DNA of 64,000 nucleotides from contig NZ_SDPT01000001.1 in NCBI RefSeq assembly GCF_004135605.1, positions 1,364,001 through 1,428,000 of the forward strand, read 5' to 3'. This DNA is from Sphingomonas desiccabilis. GTDB lineage: Bacteria > Pseudomonadota > Alphaproteobacteria > Sphingomonadales > Sphingomonadaceae. Shown piece by piece: positions 1 to 8,127 of this stretch. A program made the position numbers and the translations under genes. The notes under the pieces were generated by a model that ran no database searches, had not been told where the DNA came from, and worked only from the letters and a program-made list of their open reading frames with translations. Every line of letters starts with the position of its first letter. Position 1 is the first letter of the stretch.

Positions 1-717
1 GCGGCCGCGCGGCAGGTCCTTGCCCTGTGCCTCCAGCTCGCGCCAGCGGGCCAGTGCCTTGAGCCGGCCGAGCACCTCGGGCTTGCGGCTGTTGATGCGC
101 ACCCGCTGCCATGCGGCATCCGGATCGTTGAAATAGTTGGCTGGGTTGCCGATCCGCTCCATCTCCTCGTCGAGCCAGTCGCCGCGGCCGGTTTTGCGCA
201 GGCGATTGAGCATCTTGGGAAAGATCTTCGACAGATGCGTCACGTCGGCGATCGCATAGTCGAGCTGGCGGGCATCGAGCGGGCGGCGGCTCCAGTCGGT
301 GAAGCGCGCGCCCTTGTCGACGGTGATCCCTAGATAGGCGTCGACGAGGTTGGAATAGCCGACTTGCTCGCCCTGGCCGAGCGCCATGGCGGCCACCTGG
401 GTGTCGAACAGCGGGTAGGGCGTCTTGCCGGTGAGGTTGTAGACGATCTCCAGGTCCTGGCCGCCGGCGTGGAAGACCTTCAGCACATCCTCGTTCTCGA
501 CCATCAGGTCGAGCAGGGGCTTTAGGTCGATGCCCGGCGCCATCGGATCGATCGCAGCGGCTTCCTTGTCGTCGGCGATCTGGATCAGGCACAGCTCGGG
601 GTAATAGCTGTTCTCGCGCATGAATTCGGTGTCGACGCAGACATAGTCGGCAGTGGCGAGACGAGCGCACAGATCGGCAAGGGCGGCGCTGTCGGTGATC
701 AACGGATGGATGTGCAT
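1..717 (-). CDS. rnd: Ribonuclease D (3' end cut by window edge)
   Basis: This is a 3'-to-5' exoribonuclease of the DEDD superfamily that trims tRNA and other structured RNA 3' ends. The reading frame is open from an ATG at 717 to base 1, giving 239 residues of a protein usually near 390, so the HRDC part lies outside the window. The Exo I motif D-T-E is at residues 29-31. An Exo II region (VFHAGGQDLE, with the usual acidic residue) and an Exo III region (YAIADVTHL) follow in the right order. The gene is divergent from aspS across a 166-base gap. The identification rests on motif order and on the N-terminus, which fits the family well. The C-terminus cannot be judged. Confidence 0.9.
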   Translation of the reverse strand, partial: MHIHPLITDSAALADLCARLATADYVCVDTEFMRENSYYPELCLIQIADDKEAAAIDPMAPGIDLKPLLDLMVENEDVLKVFHAGGQDLEIVYNLTGKTPYPLFDTQVAAMALGQGEQVGYSNLVDAYLGITVDKGARFTDWSRRPLDARQLDYAIADVTHLSKIFPKMLNRLRKTGRGDWLDEEMERIGNPANYFNDPDAAWQRVRINSRKPEVLGRLKALARWRELEAQGKDLPRGR

Positions 718-864
718 CGCATGCCCATAGGCGGTGCCGCGGGTTGACAAAAGGGGGATGGGGAGGGAAGCGGCGGGCCTGCCTTTCCTCGCCGTTTCAG
801 CATGGGTCGGGGATTTCGCGTTGAGAGCGTCGTGCTTGCGAAATCCCGGCTCCCGCTGGGCGGC

Positions 865-880
865 GCAATCTAGAGATTGC
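865..880. promoter_or_regulatory. Short inverted repeat just before the aspS start
   Basis: Two 7-base arms (gcaatct and agattgc) separated by two bases end 3 bases before the aspS ATG. No clear Shine-Dalgarno sequence is visible here, so the palindrome occupies the place where one would be expected. It could be a small hairpin or a protein site. The rest of the 718-883 gap holds a TTGACA at 744-749 without a good -10 partner. Confidence 0.3.
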
Positions 881-883
881 ACT

Positions 884-2713
884 ATGCACGCCTATCGTAC
901 GCACAACTGCAGCCAGCTGGACGCCGAGAACGACGGCCAGCAAGTCCGCCTGTCGGGTTGGGTGCATCGCAAGCGCGACCATGGCGGCGTGCTCTTCATC
1001 GATCTGCGCGACCATTACGGCATCACCCAGATCGTCGCCGACAGCGATTCGCCGGCGCTGCCGACGCTCGAGTCGCTGCGCGCGGAATCGGTGGTGACGA
1101 TCGACGGTGTGGTAAAGCGCAGGAGCGAAGCAACGGTGAACCCGAATTTGGCCACCGGCGAAATCGAGGTGTTCGCGCGCGCCGTGACCGTCCAGTCGAT
1201 GGCGCAGGAGCTGCCGATGCCGGTGGCGGGTGATGCCGAATATCCCGAGGACATCCGCCTGCGCTATCGCTTCCTCGACCTGCGTCGTGAAAAGGTGCAC
1301 GCCAACATCATGCTGCGCGCGCAGGTGATCGCGTCGCTGCGCCAGCGCATGATCGAGCAGGGCTTCACCGAGTTCCAGACGCCGATCCTGACCGCGTCGA
1401 GCCCCGAAGGCGCGCGCGACTATCTGGTGCCCAGCCGCGTCCATCCGGGCAAGTTCTACGCGCTGCCGCAGGCGCCGCAGATGTTCAAGCAGCTGCTGAT
1501 GGTCGCCGGCTTCGACCGCTATTTCCAGATCGCGCCCTGCTTCCGCGACGAGGATGCCCGCGCCGACCGCTCGCCCGGTGAGTTCTACCAGCTCGATTTC
1601 GAGATGAGCTACGTCACGCAGGACGACGTGTTCGCCGCGATCGAGCCGGTGCTGCACGGCGTGTTCGAGCAGTTCGCCGACTGGCAGGGCAAGGGACGCA
1701 CTGTCTCGCCGCTGCCGTTCCAGCGCATCCCGTACCGCGAGTCGATGCTGAAGTACGGCAACGACAAGCCGGACCTGCGCAACCCGTTGATCATCACGGA
1801 CGTGTCGGAGCTGTTCCAGGGCTCGGGGTTCGGCCGCTTCGCCTCGATCGTGGAAGCGGGCGACGTGGTGCGCGCGGTGCCGGCACCGGGCACGGCGGAG
1901 AAGAGCCGCAAGTTCTTCGACGACATGAACAGCTGGGCGCAGTCGGAGGGCTTCGCGGGCCTCGGCTATGCCACCCGCAAGGGCGGCGAGTGGGGCGGCC
2001 CGATCGCCAAGAACCACGGCGAGGAAGGCATGGCCAAGATCGCCGAGGCGCTGGGCCTCGGGCCGGACGACGGCGTGTTCTTTGCCGCCGGCAAGGAAGC
2101 GCAGGCCGCCAAGCTCGCGGGCCTCGCCCGCACCCGCGTCGCCGACCAGCTCGGCCTGATCGACGACAGCCGCTTCGAATTCTGCTGGATCGTCGACTTT
2201 CCCATGTTCGAATATGACGAGGACGCCAAGAAGGTCGACTTCAGCCACAATCCCTTCTCGATGCCGCAGGGCGAGCTGGAGGCGCTGGAGACCAAGGACC
2301 CGCTCGACATCCTCGCCTACCAGTACGACATTGTCTGCAACGGCATCGAGCTGTCGTCGGGCGCGATCCGGAACCATCGTCCGGAGATCATGTACAAGGC
2401 GTTCGAGATCGCCGGCTATTCGCAGGCCGACGTCGACGCGAACTTCGCGGGCATGATCAACGCGTTCAAGTACGGCGCGCCGCCCCACGGCGGATCGGCG
2501 CCGGGCGTCGATCGCATCGTCATGCTGCTGGCCGACGAGCCGAACATCCGCGAGGTCATCACCTTCCCGATGACGCAGAAGGCCGAGGACCTGATGATGG
2601 GCGCGCCCAGCTTCGTCTCGACCAAGCAGCTGCGCGAGCTCAACATCCGCGTGACCGCGGACACGGCGAAGAAGGACACCGCCGAGGTCGTGGCGCCGAA
2701 CGCCGCAGGCTGA
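884..2713 (+). CDS. aspS: Aspartyl-tRNA synthetase
   Basis: This class II aminoacyl-tRNA synthetase charges tRNA-Asp (and possibly tRNA-Asn if it is a non-discriminating type) in the cytoplasm. The protein has 609 residues, the normal bacterial length. The N-terminal OB-fold anticodon-binding domain covers about residues 1-105. Class II motif 2 ([10 protein letters not shown]) is at 220-229, the bacterial GAD insertion follows, and motif 3 (GVDRIVMLL) is at 541-549. The ATG at 884 is chosen because the MHAYRTHNC start matches the family. The frame is open upstream to 734, but that stretch has no family similarity. The gene is divergent from rnd and is followed by REP-like palindromes. Confidence 0.97.
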   Translation: MHAYRTHNCSQLDAENDGQQVRLSGWVHRKRDHGGVLFIDLRDHYGITQIVADSDSPALPTLESLRAESVVTIDGVVKRRSEATVNPNLATGEIEVFARAVTVQSMAQELPMPVAGDAEYPEDIRLRYRFLDLRREKVHANIMLRAQVIASLRQRMIEQGFTEFQTPILTASSPEGARDYLVPSRVHPGKFYALPQAPQMFKQLLMVAGFDRYFQIAPCFRDEDARADRSPGEFYQLDFEMSYVTQDDVFAAIEPVLHGVFEQFADWQGKGRTVSPLPFQRIPYRESMLKYGNDKPDLRNPLIITDVSELFQGSGFGRFASIVEAGDVVRAVPAPGTAEKSRKFFDDMNSWAQSEGFAGLGYATRKGGEWGGPIAKNHGEEGMAKIAEALGLGPDDGVFFAAGKEAQAAKLAGLARTRVADQLGLIDDSRFEFCWIVDFPMFEYDEDAKKVDFSHNPFSMPQGELEALETKDPLDILAYQYDIVCNGIELSSGAIRNHRPEIMYKAFEIAGYSQADVDANFAGMINAFKYGAPPHGGSAPGVDRIVMLLADEPNIREVITFPMTQKAEDLMMGAPSFVSTKQLRELNIRVTADTAKKDTAEVVAPNAAG

Positions 2714-2747
2714 CCCCGCCTCCGCGGGACCGTTGCAGGCCGCTTTT

Positions 2748-2775
2748 CTGTGCTCCTGCGAAGGCAGGAGCACAG
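2748..2775. repeat. REP-like palindrome or terminator hairpin after aspS
   Basis: A perfect 12-base inverted repeat (2748-2759 and 2764-2775) with a GAAG tetraloop lies 35 bases after the aspS stop. The core, CTCCTGC-GAAG-GCAGGAG, resembles the extragenic palindromes I associate with sphingomonad genomes. It has no T-run, so it could be a mobile REP element, a transcript-end stabiliser or both. Confidence 0.55.
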
Positions 2776-2817
2776 GGCTTCACACGCCGCAGGCTGTTGT
2801 TCTGCTTGGCCCTGGAC

Positions 2818-2833
2818 CCCTGTCTGCGCAGGG
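2818..2833. repeat. Second small REP-like palindrome
   Basis: Arms ccctg (2818-2822) and caggg (2829-2833) flank tctgcg, in the context tggacccctgtctgcgcaggg. It sits in the same aspS-ppk2 gap as the stronger palindrome at 2748, which suggests a two-unit REP cluster. Confidence 0.35.
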
Positions 2834-2932
2834 ATACGGTAGTTGTCTCGCACGTGGCTCCGCTTCCACAACGGGCGCACGCCGCCGGCGTGTTCCCGGG
2901 AACGGCCCGGGGGCTCGCGCGCTTGGTGCGCT

Positions 2933-3706
2933 ATGACCATCCGCCTTTCCGACCATGAGGCCGGCACCAAATATCGCGGCGACTATGACAGGGACCTGAA
3001 GACGCTGCAGAAGCGCCTGCAGCGCATCCAGGTCGCCCACATCGTGCACGGCCGCTCCGCCATCGTCATGTTCGAAGGCTGGGATGCCGCCGGCAAGGGC
3101 GGCATCCTCCAGCGGCTCACCGCGCGCTGGGACCCGCGCCACTTCAACGTCCATCCGGTCGCCGCCCCCACGGACGAGGAGCGGGCGCGTCCTTTTCTGT
3201 GGCGGTTCTGGCGGGATCTTCCGGCGGCGGGCTCGATCGCGCTGTTCGACCGCAGCTGGTACGGTCGCGTGCTGGTGGAGCGCGTGGAAGGCTTCGCCAA
3301 CCCTGACGAATGGCAGCGCGGCTATGACGAGATCAACGCGTTCGAGGCGCAGCAGGTGGCGTCCGGCACCACGCTGGTGAAGCTGTTCGTGCATGTGACC
3401 CAGGAAGAGCAGGACAAGCGGCTGCGCGCACGCATCGACGATCCGTGGAAGCGCTGGAAGACCGGCCCCGACGACTTCCACAATCGCAGCCGGCGTGCCG
3501 ACTATCTGGCGGCGATGGGGGACATGTTCGCCCGCACCGACACGCCGGAGGCGCCATGGATCGCGATCGACGGCAACAACAAGAAAGCCGCCCGGATCGC
3601 GGCACTCACCGCGATCGCGGAGCGACTGGAAGCGGCGGTTCCGATGGACCCGCCGCCTCTGTCCGACGAGCTGGCAACCCTGAAGGGCCAGCTCGCCGGG
3701 GGTTAG
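2933..3706 (+). CDS. ppk2: Polyphosphate kinase 2 family protein
   Basis: PPK2 enzymes transfer phosphate between polyphosphate and nucleotides, most often phosphorylating AMP or ADP at the expense of polyphosphate. The protein has 257 residues. The Walker A loop GWDAAGKGG is at 49-57, the Walker B aspartate is D106 within FDRSWYGR, and the basic lid helix (LRARIDDPWKRWK) is at about 164-176. All hallmark elements are present. The ATG at 2933 starts MTIRLSDHE; an upstream in-frame extension to 2843 has no family character. The gene is convergent with the carbonic anhydrase gene, with 3 bases between the stops. The PPK2 subclass (AMP or ADP acceptor) cannot be assigned with confidence from motifs alone. 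Confidence 0.88.
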   Translation: MTIRLSDHEAGTKYRGDYDRDLKTLQKRLQRIQVAHIVHGRSAIVMFEGWDAAGKGGILQRLTARWDPRHFNVHPVAAPTDEERARPFLWRFWRDLPAAGSIALFDRSWYGRVLVERVEGFANPDEWQRGYDEINAFEAQQVASGTTLVKLFVHVTQEEQDKRLRARIDDPWKRWKTGPDDFHNRSRRADYLAAMGDMFARTDTPEAPWIAIDGNNKKAARIAALTAIAERLEAAVPMDPPPLSDELATLKGQLAGG

Positions 3707-3709
3707 CGA

Positions 3710-4330
3710 TCAGGCTGCCGAGAAGACGTCGTTCTCGTCGCGCACGCGCAGCTTGCCGTCGGCGATCGCGAACACTGCGCCGTGGATGCTCAGGCGACCA
3801 TCCTCGACGCGTTCCTTGACGAAGGGGAAAGTCATCAGGTTGGCCATGGAGACCCGGACGCCTTCCTGCTCAAGGGCCGCCTGGCCCTCGGGACCGTCGC
3901 CGTGCTTCGCCAGGACCCGGTCACGCGCCTCGTCGAGCAGGTCGATCCAGTGGGCGACGAAGCCGCCTTCACCCGGCGCCGCATGCTCCAGGCTGCGGGT
4001 GAGCGCCGCGTTGACGCCGCCGCAGGCACCATGGCCGAGGACCAGGATCTCCTCGACCTCAAGCTTGGTCACGGCAAATTCGAGCGCTGCCGAAACGCCA
4101 TGGCGGCCGCCGCCGACTTCGAACGGGGGGACCAGGTTGGCGACGTTGCGCACCACGAACACTTCGCCGGGGCGGGTGCCGAAGACCGTGGCCGGATCGA
4201 CTCGGCTGTCCGAGCAGGCGATGATCATCACCCGCGGGGACTGGCCCGTCTTGAGCTCCGCCCAGCGCTCGCGTTCTTCCTGCCATTCACCGCCGCGGAA
4301 GCGGTAATAGCCTTCGATGAGGTCGGTCAT
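3710..4330 (-). CDS. can: Beta-class carbonic anhydrase
   Basis: This zinc enzyme interconverts CO2 and bicarbonate and supplies bicarbonate for carboxylases. The protein has 206 residues from the ATG at 4330 ([11 protein letters not shown]). The zinc ligands C39, H100 and C103 and the Asp-Arg dyad D41/R43 (CSDSR and HGACGG motifs) are all present. An alternative in-frame ATG at 4339 would add three residues, and neither has a strong ribosome-binding site. The gene is divergent from lipA. No signal peptide is seen, so it should be cytoplasmic. Confidence 0.93.
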   Translation of the reverse strand: MTDLIEGYYRFRGGEWQEERERWAELKTGQSPRVMIIACSDSRVDPATVFGTRPGEVFVVRNVANLVPPFEVGGGRHGVSAALEFAVTKLEVEEILVLGHGACGGVNAALTRSLEHAAPGEGGFVAHWIDLLDEARDRVLAKHGDGPEGQAALEQEGVRVSMANLMTFPFVKERVEDGRLSIHGAVFAIADGKLRVRDENDVFSAA

Positions 4331-4467
4331 GCGTGTCATGGCGTCGTGGTAACAAAGCCGGCCGAACGAGGCGAGTAACAAAGAATGTCCGTGCGAGCCG
4401 CGCCGGGGGCGCCGCTCCCCGGCCCGGGGTGGTTGTGGGAGCGCTCCGCGAGCGCTATCTGGCGCCC
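4331..4467. other. Divergent can/lipA intergenic region
   Basis: The gap must hold the start signals for both genes. The 9-base sequence gtaacaaag occurs twice in direct orientation (4349-4357 and 4375-4383). The rest is GC-rich, with a small inverted repeat agcgct-ccgcg-agcgct shortly before lipA. No convincing -35/-10 pair was found. Confidence 0.3.
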
Positions 4468-5394
4468 ATGAACGAGATGACGCCGCTCGCCCGCCCGCCC
4501 CGCGAACGCAAGCCCGACTGGATCCGCGTCAAGGCGCCCACCTCGGCCGGGTTCGCGGCGACGCGCGCGCTGATGCGGTCCAAGAGCTTGACGACGGTCT
4601 GCGAGGAAGCGGCCTGCCCCAACATCGGCGAGTGCTGGTCCAAGAAGCACGCCACGGTGATGATCCTGGGGGACACCTGCACCCGCGCCTGCGCCTTCTG
4701 CAACGTGAAGACCGGCATGCCGCGCGCCGTTGATCCGATGGAGCCGCAGAATGTCGCCGATGCCGCCGCGCAGATGGGGCTGAACCACATCGTCATCACC
4801 TCGGTCGATCGTGACGACCTGCCCGACGGCGGCGCGAAGCAGTTCGTGAAGGTGATCGAGGCGATCCGCAGCGCGAACCCCACCACGACGATCGAAATCC
4901 TGACGCCCGACTTCCGCAATAAGCACGAGGCCGCGGTCGAGGCGATCGTCGCTGCGCGGCCCGACGTCTACAACCACAATCTGGAAACGGTGCCGCGGCT
5001 CTATCCGACGATCCGCCCTGGTGCGCGCTATTATGCGTCGCTGCGCCTGCTGGAGAGCGTGAAGAAGCTCGATCCTTCGATCTTCACCAAGTCCGGCGTG
5101 ATGCTGGGCCTGGGCGAGGAGCGCCTTGAGGTGCACCAGGTGATGGACGACATGCGGTCGGCGGACATCGACTTCCTGACCATGGGTCAGTACCTCCAGC
5201 CGACTCCGCGCCATGCCAAGGTCGCCGAGTTCGTGACGCCCAAGGCGTTCGACGCGTATGCGGCGATCGCGCGTGCCAAGGGCTTCCTGCTGGTCGCGTC
5301 CTCGCCGCTCACGCGGTCGAGCTACCATGCGGGTGACGATTTCGAGAAGATGCGCGCCGCCCGCGACGCGAAGCTCGGCGTGGCGCGGGGCTGA
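4468..5394 (+). CDS. lipA: Lipoyl synthase
   Basis: This radical SAM enzyme inserts two sulfur atoms into protein-bound octanoyl groups to make lipoyl cofactors of 2-oxoacid dehydrogenases and the glycine cleavage system. The protein has 308 residues. The auxiliary [4Fe-4S] cysteines C45, C50 and C56 (CX4CX5C) and the radical SAM cysteines C71, C75 and C78 (CX3CX2C) are present, as is the C-terminal RSSYHA serine motif that ligates the auxiliary cluster. The ATG at 4468 gives the usual [14 protein letters not shown] start. The gene lies 5 bases upstream of the COQ10-like gene, so the two are probably co-transcribed, an arrangement common in alphaproteobacteria. Confidence 0.97.
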   Translation: MNEMTPLARPPRERKPDWIRVKAPTSAGFAATRALMRSKSLTTVCEEAACPNIGECWSKKHATVMILGDTCTRACAFCNVKTGMPRAVDPMEPQNVADAAAQMGLNHIVITSVDRDDLPDGGAKQFVKVIEAIRSANPTTTIEILTPDFRNKHEAAVEAIVAARPDVYNHNLETVPRLYPTIRPGARYYASLRLLESVKKLDPSIFTKSGVMLGLGEERLEVHQVMDDMRSADIDFLTMGQYLQPTPRHAKVAEFVTPKAFDAYAAIARAKGFLLVASSPLTRSSYHAGDDFEKMRAARDAKLGVARG

Positions 5395-5399
5395 ACGCG

Positions 5400-5897
5400 A
5401 TGCCGCGCCATTCCGAAACGCGCCATCTGCCCTACACGCCGGAACAGATGTTTGAACTCGTGGCCGACGTCGGTCGCTACGGCGAGTTCCTGCCTTGGGT
5501 GAGCGCGACCCGGGTTCGGTCGAACAGCGAGACCGAGATGGTCGCGGACATGATCGTCGGCTTCAAGGGGCTGCGCGAGACCTTCACGTCCAAGGTCGCC
5601 AAGGAGCGGCCTGGCCACATTCGCGTCGACTATCTCGACGGGCCGCTGAAGTATCTGAACAACGACTGGAGGTTCAGGCCTGACGGGCAGGGGGGCACGC
5701 TGGTCGATTTCTGCGTCGACTTCGCCTTCAAGAACCGGATGTTCGAGCTTCTGGCGGGGCAGGTATTCGACCGCGCACTCCGCAAGATGATCGGGGCGTT
5801 CGAGGAGCGGGCTGCCGCGCTCTACGGCGCGACAGCGGCCTCCTCCAATCCGGACGTTCCGGGAAGCAGCAGCTCGAGCGCACACAGCGCCGCCTGA
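5400..5897 (+). CDS. COQ10/RatA-type START-domain protein
   Basis: This is a 165-residue member of the polyketide cyclase/START superfamily in the branch containing mitochondrial COQ10 (ubiquinone binding) and E. coli RatA. The N-terminus (RHLPYTPEQMFELVADVGRY) and the aromatic/acidic pattern through about residue 140 are typical. In alphaproteobacteria the COQ10-like role, delivering ubiquinone to the respiratory chain, is the more likely one; the toxin annotation of RatA should not be carried over. It is translationally close to lipA. Its last 76 bases overlap the 3' end of the convergent cinA gene, and the final residues (serine-rich, from about 150) are low-complexity and probably not conserved. 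Confidence 0.85.
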   Translation: MPRHSETRHLPYTPEQMFELVADVGRYGEFLPWVSATRVRSNSETEMVADMIVGFKGLRETFTSKVAKERPGHIRVDYLDGPLKYLNNDWRFRPDGQGGTLVDFCVDFAFKNRMFELLAGQVFDRALRKMIGAFEERAAALYGATAASSNPDVPGSSSSSAHSAA

Positions 5898-6358
5898 AGA
5901 CGGACGTTGCCGCGGCCTTCCACCTCGAAGTGCCGCGAGTCCGCGACGACGTGCTGGGGATCGGCGCCGCGCTCCGCGCGCGCGAAGACGACGGTTCCCA
6001 CCGGCTTCTTCTCCGTGCCGCCGCCTGGACCTGCGACGCCGGTGATTGCGACGCCGACATCAGCGTCCGTCACCTCGATCAAGCCCTGCGCCATGCTCCA
6101 GGCAGTGGCGATCGACACGGCTCCAAAGGTCTCCAGCACGTCGGTGCTCACATTCAGCACCTTTGCCTTGAGCTCGTTCGAATAGGTGACGAGGCCACCC
6201 TCGAACACCTCGGAGGAACCCGGGATCGCCGTGATCGCGGCCGAGACGAGCCCGCCGGTGCAGCTTTCCGCGACGGCGATGCGGCGGCCGGCGGCCCGGT
6301 TTTCCTCGACCACGCGTCGCGCGGCTTCGACGAGTTCGGGGGGAAGAATGGTATCCAT
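5822..6358 (-). CDS. pncC: CinA C-terminal family nicotinamide-nucleotide amidohydrolase
   Basis: This is a stand-alone CinA C-terminal domain of 178 residues. Members deamidate nicotinamide mononucleotide to nicotinate mononucleotide in pyridine nucleotide recycling. The active-site stretch AESCTGG is at 30-36, and the later TGVAGPGG motif is conserved. It is the last gene of a leftward operon after ispDF and an unknown secreted protein, starting 5 bases after that protein's stop. Its 3' end runs 76 bases into the COQ10-like gene on the other strand. pncB at 28514 is another NAD recycling gene in the window but is not linked. Confidence 0.9.
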   Translation of the reverse strand: MDTILPPELVEAARRVVEENRAAGRRIAVAESCTGGLVSAAITAIPGSSEVFEGGLVTYSNELKAKVLNVSTDVLETFGAVSIATAWSMAQGLIEVTDADVGVAITGVAGPGGGTEKKPVGTVVFARAERGADPQHVVADSRHFEVEGRGNVRLQAALCALELLLPGTSGLEEAAVAP

Positions 6359-6362
6359 CTTC

Positions 6363-6881
6363 TTATTCCTTGCCTGCCGGGCAGAGGGGCAGGCGCATCA
6401 TTGGGCGCGGGCTTGCGGCATCTGCTTGTGCGAAGAGGACCAACAACGCGGCGGTGTTACGAGCCGGCAGCGGCTGCACCAGCGTCAGGGCGCGTTCCAC
6501 CGTCGCACAGTCCTTCGCCTGCAGGTTGCCGGTCACCAGCGGCGCCACCAGCGTGCCGACCATCGGCTTGGCAAAGGCCGAGTCGAGCATCTGGCTCACA
6601 TCCGGGCCGGCGATCTTGAGCAACGCCTTGCGTGCTTCCGGCCAGGCGCGCTCCGCCTCCGCCTCATATTTCGCGATCAAGGTGCCGGAGCTCTGCCGGA
6701 GGAGGGCTGAGGCCGGGAGGACGGTGGCACAACGCTGGCCCGTCTGTCGGATCAGGTCGGGGGCCACGAACAGGACCAGCGCCTCCGCCTCGGTACGGGT
6801 GACGCAGGCGGCAGTCTGCGCCTGAGCGGTGCTGCCGGTCGCGAGCAACGCTGCGAGGGTTGCGAGAAAGAAGGGCTTCAT
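6363..6881 (-). CDS. Secreted protein of unknown function
   Basis: I do not recognise a family for this 172-residue protein. It begins with a clear Sec signal peptide (hydrophobic residues about 4-17, likely cleavage after AQA near residue 22), so the mature part should be periplasmic. The remainder is alanine-rich and predicted helical, with cysteines near 26, 51, 124 and 167 that could form disulfides in the periplasm. The ATG overlaps the ispDF stop in an ATGA, and cinA follows closely, so it is translationally coupled into the isoprenoid/NMN deamidase operon. Codon usage looks like its neighbours. The placement gives no direct clue to function. Confidence 0.8.
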   Translation of the reverse strand: MKPFFLATLAALLATGSTAQAQTAACVTRTEAEALVLFVAPDLIRQTGQRCATVLPASALLRQSSGTLIAKYEAEAERAWPEARKALLKIAGPDVSQMLDSAFAKPMVGTLVAPLVTGNLQAKDCATVERALTLVQPLPARNTAALLVLFAQADAASPRPMMRLPLCPAGKE

Positions 6882-8035
6882 CCTGCCTCCGGAATTCGGA
6901 CGGTGGCGATCGCCTGCGCGGCGATGCCTTCGCTACGGCCGGTGAAGCCCAGCCGCTCGGTGGTAGTCGCCTTGATGCTGACCTGGTCTTCCTGGAGGTT
7001 CAACAGTTCCGCCATCCGCCCGCGGATGGCCTCGCGATGCGGCCCGATCTTGGGCGCTTCGCAGATCAGCGTCAGGTCGACGAAGTCGATGATGCCGCCG
7101 CGGGCGCGGATCAGATCTGCGGCATGGACCAGGAACCGGTCGGACGCAGCCCCCTTCCACTGCGGATCGGTAGGCGGGAAGTGGGTCCCGATGTCCCCCG
7201 CACCGATCGTCCCGAGCAGCGCGTCCGTGAGCGCATGAAGGCCGACGTCTGCGTCGCTGTGACCCGAAAGGCCGCGATCGTGCGGGATCAGGACGCCCCC
7301 GAGCCAGAGTTCCTCACCCGCCTCGAGGCGGTGGACGTCGTACCCCGTTGCGCTGCGAACGCGGTAGCGCGCCGCCGCGCGAGCCTCGGCCGCGGCGAAA
7401 TCGTCCGGATACGTGACCTTCTCGAGCATCGTATCTCCTGTCACCGGCGCAACCATCCCCCCGGCGGCGCGGAGCATCTGTGCATCATCGGTAGGCTCCG
7501 CATCGCCGGACCAGCCGCGGTGCGCAGCGAGGATCTCCGAAAAGATAAAGGCCTGGGGCGTCTGCACCCGCACCAGACCGTCGCGCGGTACTACGTCACC
7601 CAAGGCGCCGCCGCATCGCGCGACCGTATCCGCGACCGCGAGGACCGGTACGGCGCCCGAAGCGGAGTCGAGGGCGCCGAGCAGCCTGTCGATCACCTGC
7701 GTCGGCAGGAAGGGGCGCGCCGCATCGTGGATCAGCACCCGGTCGGCACCGCCGGCAGCGGCGATCGACTCGAGGCCCGCGAGAACCGACTGCCGGCGGG
7801 TCGCGCCGCCAGCCACGCACTGCACCGGTCCGACCGCCACTTGGACCGCATGGAATTGATCGGTGCCGGTGACCACCACGACCGCGTCGACGGCGGCGTG
7901 CCCGGCGAGTGCCGCATGGCTGTGCGCCACCATCGGTCGACCCGCGACCGATGCGAATTGCTTGGGAAGCGCGCTGCCCGACCGTTCGCCACGACCCGCG
8001 GCGACGATCAGCGCGACCGTGCGATGGCCGTTCAT
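6878..8035 (-). CDS. ispDF: Bifunctional IspD/IspF isoprenoid enzyme
   Basis: This fusion catalyses two non-consecutive steps of the MEP pathway: formation of CDP-methylerythritol (IspD) and cyclisation to MEcPP (IspF). The protein has 385 residues. The IspD domain is about 1-225, with the nucleotide-binding signature AAGRGERSG at 12-20 and K25. The IspF domain is about 226-385, with metal ligands D233, H235 and H267 and the ERLGFTGRSEG motif near the C-terminus. The ATG at 8035 gives a family-like start; upstream frame is non-coding. dxr, the first committed step of the same pathway, is at 59464. The gene is divergent from dusB. Confidence 0.96.
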   Translation of the reverse strand: MNGHRTVALIVAAGRGERSGSALPKQFASVAGRPMVAHSHAALAGHAAVDAVVVVTGTDQFHAVQVAVGPVQCVAGGATRRQSVLAGLESIAAAGGADRVLIHDAARPFLPTQVIDRLLGALDSASGAVPVLAVADTVARCGGALGDVVPRDGLVRVQTPQAFIFSEILAAHRGWSGDAEPTDDAQMLRAAGGMVAPVTGDTMLEKVTYPDDFAAAEARAAARYRVRSATGYDVHRLEAGEELWLGGVLIPHDRGLSGHSDADVGLHALTDALLGTIGAGDIGTHFPPTDPQWKGAASDRFLVHAADLIRARGGIIDFVDLTLICEAPKIGPHREAIRGRMAELLNLQEDQVSIKATTTERLGFTGRSEGIAAQAIATVRIPEAG

Positions 8036-8127
8036 GCGCCGCCGGTTAGCGCAAGCCGCCGCTCGCCGCCAGCCTTGCCTCCAAGACGCCAGTCGCGTAC
8101 ACGCTGCCCGTTTTTCAGGCACATGCG

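Noticed and set aside
734..883. Upstream in-frame extension of aspS
   Set aside because: The 50 extra residues do not match the family, and the ATG at 884 gives the standard N-terminus.
797..2773. Long open frame on the minus strand opposite aspS
   Set aside because: It is a mirror of the high-GC coding strand; the product is Arg/His/Leu-rich with no family features, and aspS is certain.
5400..5897. Toxin gene of a RatA-type toxin-antitoxin module
   Set aside because: No antitoxin partner is present, and the lipA linkage and COQ10-like sequence favour a ubiquinone-binding role.
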